6,884 nt of DNA. Source: Hyphomicrobiales bacterium (GTDB taxonomy: Bacteria > Pseudomonadota > Alphaproteobacteria > Rhizobiales > Beijerinckiaceae). The notes under the pieces are model-generated. The model saw nothing but the letters and a program-made list of their open reading frames with translations, did not search any database and was not told where the DNA came from. Made by a program: the position numbers and the translations under genes. The DNA lies in contig JAQGKM010000421.1 in the NCBI GenBank assembly GCA_028290125.1, forward strand, positions 1-6,884. The letters run 5' to 3'. Positions 1-4,796 of the stretch are shown here, in pieces; position 1 is the first letter of the stretch; every line of letters starts with the position of its first letter.

Positions 1-1337
1 CGCCTGCGGCTGAACGCCCGGCTGCCCGCCCGGAAGGCCGCCCCGATGCGCCGCGTCCGGATGCACGCCCCGACGCGCCGCGCCCCAACGCACGGCCCGA
101 TGCGCCTCGTCCCGATGCTCGCCCCGACGCGCCCCGTCCGGACGCCGGCCCCGGCCAGCGCCCGACCGCACCCCCGGTGCCGCCGTCCGCTACGCAGCCC
201 CGTCCCGATCTCGGACGGCCTGACGCGACGCCGCAGCAGCGTCCCAACACGCCGCCGACGCCCAACACGCCTCCGGATCAGCGGCCCGTGCCGCCGAACG
301 CCCCGGGCGGCGTCACCGGCGCGCCTGGCGGCCAGAGCCTGGCGCCTCCGCTGCCACGCGGCGACGACAACCGTCCCGGCGACCGCGCGCAGGATCGCGA
401 TCGTGACCGCGATCGCGGACAGGACCGTGACCGCTTCCAGCCCAACGACCGCCAGCGCGTCGAGGAGCGCGACGGCCGCACCTATATCCGCGAGAACGAC
501 AACCGGCTGATCATCCGGGATGGCGGCCGCGATATCGTGCGCCATGACGAAGTGGAACGCCTGCGCCGCGGCGCCCGCGATGTCGATGTCCAGCAGCGTC
601 CGAACGGTCGCCGCGAGATCGTCATCGTGCGTCCGGACGGCGACCGCATCGTCACCATCGTGGATGCCGACGGCAATCTCCTGCGTCGTGAGCGGCGCGC
701 CCGCGACGGCCGCAACTACGTGCTGATCGAGAACGACGAGGATCGTCCGCGCGGCGGCTTCTACCGTCCTGTCGAGCTGCCGCCGCTGCGGCTCAACATT
801 CCGCGCGAGCGCTACATCGTCGAGTCGGAGGATTCGTCCTACGACGTCATCGAGGAAACGCTGCGCGCAGCCCCGGTGGAACGTGTGGAGCGGCCCTACT
901 CGCTCGATGAAGTGCGCTACAATCAGCGCCTTCGCGAGAAGATGAGCCGCATCGACATCGACACGATCAACTTCGCCTTCGGGGCCGCCGACGTGGACCA
1001 GAACGGCGCGGCGCGTCTCGACAAGATCGCCCGCGCGCTTCTCGAAGCCACGCGTCGCAATCCGAACGAAGTGTTCCTGATCGAAGGGCACACGGACGCG
1101 GTGGGCGCCGACACCGACAATCTGACGCTGTCGGATCGTCGCGCCGAGTCGGTTGCTTCCATCCTGACGGAGCGTTACCAGATCCCGCCGGAAAACCTGG
1201 TCACCCAGGGGTATGGCGAGCAGTTCCTGAAGGTGCCGACGCAGGCCGCCGAACAGCAGAACCGCCGCGTCACCGTGCGCCGCATCACCCCGCTGCTTCA
1301 GCAGCAGGGCCAGAACCAGGCGCCGGCGCCGCGCTGA
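1..1337 (+). CDS. OmpA-family peptidoglycan-binding envelope protein (5' end cut off)
   Basis: The frame is open from the left edge (first whole codon at 3) to TGA at 1335-1337, giving 444 visible residues; the true start and any signal peptide lie outside the window. The first 48 or so residues are Pro/Arg/Asp/Ala-rich and repetitive, followed by a Pro/Thr/Asn stretch and an Asp-Arg-rich linker (about residues 120-165). A middle region, rich in beta-like segments such as REIVIVRPDGDRIVTIVDAD, runs to about residue 260. The C-terminal OmpA domain starts near visible residue 317. It has the GHTDAVG and LSDRRAESV motifs, and GYGEQFL and NRRVTVRR toward the end. The Asp of HTD (codon at 1095) and the second Arg of DRRA (codon at 1140) are 15 residues apart, as are the two diaminopimelate-binding residues of OmpA domains. 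Expected role: anchoring the outer membrane or periplasmic partners to peptidoglycan. The domain call is firm; the role of the long disordered N-terminal part is unknown. Confidence 0.93.
   Translation, partial: PAAERPAARPEGRPDAPRPDARPDAPRPNARPDAPRPDARPDAPRPDAGPGQRPTAPPVPPSATQPRPDLGRPDATPQQRPNTPPTPNTPPDQRPVPPNAPGGVTGAPGGQSLAPPLPRGDDNRPGDRAQDRDRDRDRGQDRDRFQPNDRQRVEERDGRTYIRENDNRLIIRDGGRDIVRHDEVERLRRGARDVDVQQRPNGRREIVIVRPDGDRIVTIVDADGNLLRRERRARDGRNYVLIENDEDRPRGGFYRPVELPPLRLNIPRERYIVESEDSSYDVIEETLRAAPVERVERPYSLDEVRYNQRLREKMSRIDIDTINFAFGAADVDQNGAARLDKIARALLEATRRNPNEVFLIEGHTDAVGADTDNLTLSDRRAESVASILTERYQIPPENLVTQGYGEQFLKVPTQAAEQQNRRVTVRRITPLLQQQGQNQAPAPR
39..146 (+). repeat. 4 x 27-bp in-frame tandem repeat encoding (RPDAPRPDA)
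   Basis: Four consecutive 27-base units encode the nonapeptide RPDAPRPDA. One unit has Asn for Asp (RPNA). The units differ at synonymous third positions (cgc/cgt, gat/gac, ccg/ccc). The tract may extend in degenerate form to the left (RPAARPEG). It would give a proline-rich, extended, charge-alternating segment. Such short in-frame repeats can change copy number by slippage, so length variation between strains is plausible. Confidence 0.85.
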
Positions 1338-1349
1338 CACAAGACCAAT

Positions 1350-1373
1350 GGGGCGGCCGGAAACGGTCGCCCC
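1350..1373 (+). terminator. GAAA-capped hairpin after the OmpA gene
   Basis: It begins 13 bases after the stop codon. The arms GGGGCGGCCG and CGGTCGCCCC form ten pairs (one G-U) closed by a GAAA tetraloop. No T-run follows (GTCACCA), so it is either a poor intrinsic terminator or a 3'-end stabilising hairpin. The structure is clear; the function is inferred. Confidence 0.55.
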
Positions 1374-1472
1374 GTCACCATCGGACTCTCGCGACGATGC
1401 AGCCGCGTTTGCCATGAGGGCGCGGCGCAGTGTAGCTGTCGGCGCGAGAGATTGCGGATCAGGAGAAGAATC

Positions 1473-1700
1473 GTGGCGAGAAAGCCGACCGCGCGAACGG
1501 AGTTCGTGCTTTTTGACGTGTTTTACGAAGACGGATCGCGTCGTTCCAACCGGCGGGTGCCGGGAGAAGTGTTGGGTGGCCTCGACGGCGACGAGCCGGC
1601 CCGCGCTGTCATCGAGCAGCAGGATCGCGAGATCGCCGAAAAGTCCGGCCAGCCGCCGCTGCGCATCAAGAGCCTGGCGCGCGTGGGCGGCAAGAAGTAA
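1473..1700 (+). CDS. Small conserved-type hypothetical protein, 75 aa
   Basis: I choose the GTG at 1473 because AGGAG (1461-1465) sits 7 bases upstream. The longer TTG start at 1452 has no such site and would place the SD inside the gene. The product is basic and single-domain. It opens MARKPTARTEFVLFDVFYEDG, has an SNRRVP segment, then a GGLDGDEPARAVIEQQDREIAEKSG helix, and ends in a basic tail (RVGGKK). No signal peptide, membrane segment or known motif is visible. It resembles the uncharacterised short proteins common in Rhizobiales, but I cannot name a family. A weak promoter-like pair (TTGCCA at 1409, TAGCTG at 1433, 18-base spacer) lies upstream. It ends at a shared terminator opposite the acidic-tail gene. 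Confidence 0.82.
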   Translation: MARKPTARTEFVLFDVFYEDGSRRSNRRVPGEVLGGLDGDEPARAVIEQQDREIAEKSGQPPLRIKSLARVGGKK

Positions 1701-1723
1701 GCGGCCTTGCGTAAGCCGAAATG

Positions 1724-1759
1724 AAAACGGGCGCCCTTGGGGCGCCCGTTTTGCTTTTT
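1724..1759. terminator. Bidirectional intrinsic terminator between convergent genes
   Basis: A perfect inverted repeat (arms 1724-1736 and 1740-1752, 13 pairs, 3-base loop) has AAAA at the left base and TTTT at the right. The + strand continues TTTTGCTTTTT; the minus strand reads TTTTCATTTC. It therefore serves the 75-aa gene on the + strand and the acidic-tail gene (stop at 1758-1760) on the minus strand. The T-run overlaps the minus-strand stop codon. Confidence 0.93.
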
Positions 1760-2048
1760 ATTCTTCGTCTTCTTCGTCGTCGATATCGATCAGGAAGACC
1801 ACCGAGGGCTCATCGTCGTCGGCCTCGTCCTCTTCGTCGAGATCGTCGGCGTCCTCGAATTCCTCTTCCTCGTCAGGCGTCGCGGGACGCAGGTCGAGCG
1901 TGGCCTTGCCGTCCCAGATCGGCTTGCCGTCGCTGTGAATGACCGTGAGATCCTCGCGAAACTCCTCGCTTTCGATCAATTCGCGCGCCTGCGTCTCATC
2001 AGCGTTGGTGACCGCAATGGCGCGGCCGGCGATCTCGACAGTAAACAT
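1758..2048 (-). CDS. Small protein with highly acidic C-terminal tail, 96 aa
   Basis: I choose the ATG at 2048 because GGGGAGAG precedes it by about 5 bases. A longer frame to 2204 exists, but it reads as non-coding leader and would swallow the SD. The N-terminal part (about residues 1-58) looks like a compact fold: MFTVEIAGRAIAVTNADE, a helix QARELIESEEF, then LTVIHSDGKPIWDGKATLDLRPAT. The last 38 or so residues are about two-thirds Asp/Glu, broken by one hydrophobic patch (SVVFLID). There is no signal peptide or membrane helix, so it is probably cytosolic. Similar N-terminal sequences are, from memory, found in uncharacterised Rhizobiales proteins. The acidic tail could bind basic proteins or divalent cations, but no function is assigned. 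Confidence 0.85.
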   Translation of the reverse strand: MFTVEIAGRAIAVTNADETQARELIESEEFREDLTVIHSDGKPIWDGKATLDLRPATPDEEEEFEDADDLDEEDEADDDEPSVVFLIDIDDEEDEE

Positions 2049-2079
2049 AGGCTCTCCCCGGATTGACTGAATAGCGACA

Positions 2080-2091
2080 CGTGAACTCACG
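2080..2091. promoter_or_regulatory. Small inverted repeat CGTGA-AC-TCACG upstream of the acidic-tail gene
   Basis: Perfect 5-base arms with a 2-base spacer lie 32-43 bases upstream of the ATG at 2048 (minus strand), where an operator could sit. I could not place convincing -35/-10 boxes, so this is only a candidate. Confidence 0.2.
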
Positions 2092-2245
2092 AAGCCCGCT
2101 TCGGATGCAAAATTGCACAGGGCGCGGCGCGAAGCCAGCCTAGCTGGGCCGTCCCGGTGTGACTCATTTGCACGGCTTCCGGGCCGCTTCCGGGTGCGCT
2201 GCAAAAATCGCTTGCCGGGAAAACTGATTCGACCTCAGACTACGT

Positions 2246-2272
2246 ATGTCTTCAACAATCGAAAGGAGGTGA
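2246..2272 (+). CDS. Putative 8-codon uORF ending AGG-AGG-TGA
   Basis: ATG followed by seven codons gives M-S-S-T-I-E-R-R and a TGA at 2270-2272. The last two sense codons are tandem AGG, normally rare in GC-rich genomes, and they are themselves the core of the SD for the next ORF. No SD is visible ahead of this ATG, so it would have to be leaderless or weakly translated. Its stop lies 4 bases before the next GTG, an arrangement that allows reinitiation. An ORF this short can occur by chance, so confidence is low. Confidence 0.3.
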   Translation: MSSTIERR

Positions 2273-2324
2273 TCCAGTGTCTCATTGTCCTGCGCCGGAG
2301 CTTTGTGGCTGGATCCTCGCCTCC
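2261..2324 (+). promoter_or_regulatory. 17-nt super Shine-Dalgarno with downstream anti-SD mimic
   Basis: GAAAGGAGGTGATCCAG (2261-2277) is the full complement of CTGGATCACCTCCTTTC, the conserved end of bacterial 16S rRNA. AGGAGG (2264-2269) is 7 bases from the GTG at 2277. Downstream, GGCTGGATC (2307-2315), then CTCG and CCTCC (2320-2324), resembles the 16S tail GGCTGGATCACCTCC. The two can pair: 2265-2269 with 2320-2324, and 2271-2278 with 2308-2315 (one G-U), leaving T2270 opposite four unpaired bases. That fold would hide both the SD and the start codon. The pairings are read from the sequence; regulatory use is inference. Confidence 0.6.
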
Positions 2325-2345
2325 GCTAAGGTGAGCGTGTCCTGA
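2277..2345 (+). CDS. Putative 22-aa peptide behind a super-SD
   Basis: GTG at 2277, TGA at 2343-2345. The product has two cysteines (residues 4 and 10) in MSHCPAPELCGW and then a short hydrophobic run (ILASAKVSVS). Ideal SD spacing argues that ribosomes do initiate here. However, the middle of the ORF doubles as the anti-SD mimic, so the RNA sequence may matter more than the peptide. It ends 26 bases before the terminator stem. No family recognised. Confidence 0.45.
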   Translation: MSHCPAPELCGWILASAKVSVS

Positions 2346-2371
2346 ACGCAACCGCTGCGGCAATGACAATG

Positions 2372-2407
2372 GAGGGGCTGTCTCGCGGCAGCCCCTCTTT
2401 GTTTTTT
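2372..2407 (+). terminator. Intrinsic terminator of the small RNA unit
   Basis: The arms GAGGGGCTG (2372-2380) and CAGCCCCTC (2389-2397) form nine perfect pairs, extendable by T-G and C-G to eleven with a TCGC loop. They are followed at once by TTTGTTTTTT. Stem and T-run are both strong. No other + strand gene ends nearby, so it terminates the mini-ORF unit. Confidence 0.9.
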
Positions 2408-2476
2408 GCAAATTGCCCCCTCGCCCGTTTCAGCACGCACCAGGTCTGGCCGCGTTAGGCTTTGCCCGCATGATTT

Positions 2477-2508
2477 GGCTTGCCCGCAGATTGTCCTAAT
2501 CTGAAGCC
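2477..2508 (+). promoter_or_regulatory. Inverted repeat and possible promoter abutting the phosphatase start
   Basis: CAGATT (2487-2492) and AATCTG (2498-2503) are perfect arms around a 5-base loop. They are flanked by GGCTT (2477-2481) and AAGCC (2504-2508), which also pair, with GCCCG bulged on one side; the ATG follows directly at 2509. A possible promoter overlaps: TTGGCT (2475-2480), 16 bases, TAATCT (2497-2502). That would start transcription at or next to the ATG, giving a leaderless mRNA. TTGCCCGCA also occurs twice, 18 bases apart (2462 and 2480). Function inferred. Confidence 0.35.
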
Positions 2509-3294
2509 ATGCTCTCCTCATCGGCGAGTTTTCAAGATGACGGCTCCATGGACCCACACGCGCAGCGCCACGCCCTGGACACGACGGCTCGCCTGAGGGA
2601 TGGGCTGCGTCTCTATTGCCTCGGCGACATCCACGGACGGGCCGACCTGCTCAAGCGGGCGCGCGACGGGATCGCCGCCGATCTCTCGCACCGCCCCGTA
2701 GCTGACAGCCTGATCATCTGCCTTGGCGACTACATCGATCGCGGTCCCGATTCAGCTGGCGTGCTGGACCTGCTGGCCGGACCGTCGTTTCCGGCACGAA
2801 CGCTTCTCCTGCGCGGCAATCACGAGGTCATGCTGCAATCCTTCCTGCGTGAACCGCAGGAACTGGGCGCCTGGCGCCATTTCGGCGGCCTTGAAACACT
2901 TGCCTCCTATGGCGTCGATATTTCGGAAGCGTCGCTCGGACATGGCTTCGAGGCTGCATGGCAAAGCTTGCAGACCCGCATGCCCGCGCATCACCAGGCC
3001 TTGCTCGAGGACCTGCATGTCTCGGTCGCGGTTGACGATTATTTCTTCTGTCACGCAGGCGTTCGCCCCGGCGCGCCGCTCGAAGCCCAGAGCGAGCGCG
3101 ACCTGCTCTGGATCCGCAACGAATTCCTCTCCTGGCGCGGCCCGTTCGGCAAGATCGTCGTGCACGGACATACGCCCGTCGAAACGCCCGAGATCCTGCC
3201 CAATCGCATCAACATCGACACCGGCGCCTATGCATCAGGTCGCCTGACCTGCCTGGTGCTCGAAGGGGCAAGCGCCTCGTTCCTGAACGTCTGA
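2509..3294 (+). CDS. PPP-type metallophosphoesterase (Ser/Thr phosphatase / ApaH-like family)
   Basis: The 261-aa product carries the full metal-site set of the calcineurin-like PPP family: GDIHG (residues 39-43), GDYIDRG (73-79), RGNHE (102-106), a lone His in CHAGVRPG (182) and HGHTP (219-223). The dinuclear-metal ligands Asp40, His42, Asp74, Asn104, His182 and His219 are all present, so the enzyme should be active. It has no signal peptide and is cytosolic. Substrate is open: phosphoprotein, dinucleoside polyphosphate (ApaH-like) or another phosphomonoester. The start is uncertain. ATG 2509 has no SD and may be leaderless; ATG 2548 (Met14) also lacks a clear SD and would still leave 25 residues before GDIHG. 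The Nudix gene follows after 13 bases, suggesting an operon. Confidence 0.92.
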   Translation: MLSSSASFQDDGSMDPHAQRHALDTTARLRDGLRLYCLGDIHGRADLLKRARDGIAADLSHRPVADSLIICLGDYIDRGPDSAGVLDLLAGPSFPARTLLLRGNHEVMLQSFLREPQELGAWRHFGGLETLASYGVDISEASLGHGFEAAWQSLQTRMPAHHQALLEDLHVSVAVDDYFFCHAGVRPGAPLEAQSERDLLWIRNEFLSWRGPFGKIVVHGHTPVETPEILPNRINIDTGAYASGRLTCLVLEGASASFLNV

Positions 3295-3307
3295 AAAAAG
3301 AGCGAGC

Positions 3308-3874
3308 ATGATCCGCATCCTGAGCCAGGACATCATCGACGACAGCCACTGGACGTACAAGCGCGTGACCTATGAGGCCGACGTCGGCGGCGAGATTCGC
3401 CAGACCTCGCGCGAAATCTTCGACCGTGGCGACGCCTCCGCAATCCTGCTCTACAACATCGCGCGCGGAACTGTCGTGCTGACGCGGCAATTCCGACTGC
3501 CGGCTTTTCTCAACGGCGGCGAGGAGACGCTCGTCGAAGTCTGCGCCGGGCACATCGACGATGGCGACGCTCACGCGACAGTGCTGCGCGAATTGCGCGA
3601 AGAGACCGGCTTCGTCATTCCATCCGCCGAGCGGGTTTTCGAATGCTACATGAGCCCCGGCAGCATGACCGAAAAGATCACCTTCTTCATCGCGCCCTAC
3701 GAAATGCACGACCGCACGGAAACGGGCGGCGGACTGGCGGACGAAGGCGAGGACATCGAGACGATGGAAGTCCGCTTCGCCGAGGCTGTTGCGCAGATCG
3801 CGAGCGGCGAGATCCGCGATGCGAAGACCATCCTGCTCTTGCAATATGCGCAGATCCGCAAGCTCTTCGGCTGA
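3308..3874 (+). CDS. nudK: NudK-like Nudix hydrolase (GDP-mannose / nucleoside-diphosphate-sugar type)
   Basis: The 188-aa length matches the NudK/YffH family. The Nudix box runs from Gly81 to Phe102: Gly81, Arg94-Glu95, Glu98-Glu99 and Gly101 are in place. The gap between Gly81 and Arg94 is one residue shorter than the classic pattern and Asp87 replaces the first Glu; as I recall it, E. coli NudK has the same short spacing. Other NudK-like stretches are REIFDRGDASAILLYN, LTRQFRLPAFLNGGEE, ECYMSPGSMTEKITFFIA and ASGEIRDAKTILLLQY. Family members hydrolyse GDP-mannose or related NDP-sugars to sugar phosphate and nucleoside monophosphate in the cytosol, using Mg. The ATG at 3308 has a modest AAGAG SD and lies 13 bases after the phosphatase stop, so co-transcription is likely. 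The exact substrate is not shown by the sequence. Confidence 0.92.
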   Translation: MIRILSQDIIDDSHWTYKRVTYEADVGGEIRQTSREIFDRGDASAILLYNIARGTVVLTRQFRLPAFLNGGEETLVEVCAGHIDDGDAHATVLRELREETGFVIPSAERVFECYMSPGSMTEKITFFIAPYEMHDRTETGGGLADEGEDIETMEVRFAEAVAQIASGEIRDAKTILLLQYAQIRKLFG

Positions 3875-3948
3875 GCGACGCGCCCGGACTGGCGCAGGCC
3901 CACGCGTTTCTGCATGATGGGGCGATCACGCTCACACCGGAATGACCG

Positions 3949-4794
3949 ATGCACGATTTCGACCCCGCCTCGCTGTTTCCCTATCTGCCGATCGTCGATC
4001 GCGCACCCGTGCAATGGCCGAACGGCGCGCGCGTCGCGGTCTGGATCGTTCCCAACATCGAGCACTTCCATCTCGAACTCGGCCCGAAGGCGCCGGATGT
4101 GCGCAATTACTCTCGCCGCGATTACGGCAATCGCGTCGGCGTGTGGCGCATGATGGACTGTCTCGCGCGTGAAGGTTTTCGGGGCACCGTCGCGCTCAAT
4201 GCGGAAGTCGCGCAGCACTATCCTCGCATCATGCAGGCGTGCGGTGAACTCGGCTGGGAGTTCATGGGCCACGGCCTGACAAATTCAACCGTGCTCGCCG
4301 GCATGGACCGCGCCACAGAACAGGCAACCATCGCGCAGACCCGGTCGGTGATTGAACAGCATGGCGCCCGCATGCGCGGCTGGCTCGGGCCGGGCCTCAC
4401 CGAAACCTGGAACACGCTGGACCTGCTGGTCGAGAACGGCGTCGATTATGTCGCCGACTGGGTTAATGACGACCTGCCCTACCGCATGAACAACGGGCTC
4501 TACGCCATCCCCTACTCGCTCGAACTCAACGACATGCCGCTGTTCAACATGCCGTCGATCTCGACGCATGATTTCGAGTCGCGCATCCGCGAGACGTTCG
4601 ACGTGCTTTACGAAGAAGGCGAGACTTTGCCGCGCGTGATGTGCATCGCGCTGCATCCGTTCCTGACCGGCGTGCCCCACCGCATTCGCGCGTTGCAGCG
4701 TGCGCTCGCCCATATCGCCAGCCACGACAAGGCATGGCTGGCGACGGGATCGGAAATCATCGACGCCTATCGCGCGTCCCCCAACGCGGCCTGA
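3949..4794 (+). CDS. Polysaccharide deacetylase-fold (NodB/PuuE-like) protein
   Basis: The 281-aa product fits the NodB-homology superfamily, closest in style to PuuE-like allantoinases and HpPgdA-like proteins: VAVWIVPNIEHF (residues 29-40), GTVALNAEVAQHYP (79-92), WEFMGHGLTNST (103-114), RGWLGPGLTETWNTLDLL (143-160) and IALHPFLTG (233-241). There is no signal peptide, so a cytosolic small-molecule role is more likely than wall deacetylation. The usual metal motifs are altered: the Asp-Asp of motif 1 reads Asn36-Ile-Glu38-His39, and HxxxH reads His108...Asn112. C-N bond hydrolysis is the family theme; the substrate is unknown. The start is fixed, since an in-frame TGA lies at 3943-3945; only a weak GGA SD (3939-3941) is present. 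A 74-base gap follows the Nudix gene, so it is probably in the same operon. Confidence 0.85.
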   Translation: MHDFDPASLFPYLPIVDRAPVQWPNGARVAVWIVPNIEHFHLELGPKAPDVRNYSRRDYGNRVGVWRMMDCLAREGFRGTVALNAEVAQHYPRIMQACGELGWEFMGHGLTNSTVLAGMDRATEQATIAQTRSVIEQHGARMRGWLGPGLTETWNTLDLLVENGVDYVADWVNDDLPYRMNNGLYAIPYSLELNDMPLFNMPSISTHDFESRIRETFDVLYEEGETLPRVMCIALHPFLTGVPHRIRALQRALAHIASHDKAWLATGSEIIDAYRASPNAA

Positions 4795-4796
4795 AC

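Larger units (their letters stand above)
2246..2407 (+). ncRNA. Candidate structured small RNA / leader with 16S-tail complement and mimic
   Basis: The segment contains, in order: an 8-codon ORF (2246-2272), an extreme SD (2261-2277), a 22-codon ORF (2277-2345) and a strong intrinsic terminator (2372-2407). The 5' end is not defined. A weak promoter-like pair (TTGCCG at 2212-2217, TCAGAC at 2235-2240, 17-base spacer) would start transcription close to the ATG at 2246. The transcript would be about 160 nt. The next gene begins 100 bases past the terminator, so this may be a free-standing small RNA, or a terminated leader of the phosphatase operon. The individual elements are seen directly; transcription and function are inferred. 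Confidence 0.55.

Noticed and set aside
46..510. 154-aa + strand ORF, Arg-rich
   Set aside because: It is a shifted reading of the repetitive OmpA-protein gene, with compositionally absurd content and no SD.
2049..2204. N-terminal extension of the acidic-tail protein to 2204
   Set aside because: The ATG at 2048 has a proper SD directly upstream; the extension reads as leader DNA with no protein-like pattern.
2261..2277. A 16S rRNA gene fragment on the minus strand
   Set aside because: Identity to the rRNA end stops after 17 bases; the sequence on both sides does not follow 16S, and the element sits at ideal spacing from a start codon. It is a complement, not an rRNA gene.
2113..2334. 73-aa + strand ORF across the mini-gene region
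   Set aside because: It has no SD, and its frame runs across the super-SD and the anti-SD mimic; the GTG at 2277 in another frame is much better supported.
3548..3620. Nudix box apparently missing one residue
   Set aside because: As I recall, NudK-type enzymes show the same shortened spacing, so this is a family trait rather than a defect.
3209..3844. 211-aa minus-strand ORF
   Set aside because: Antisense shadow of the NudK-like gene; no motif and no SD.
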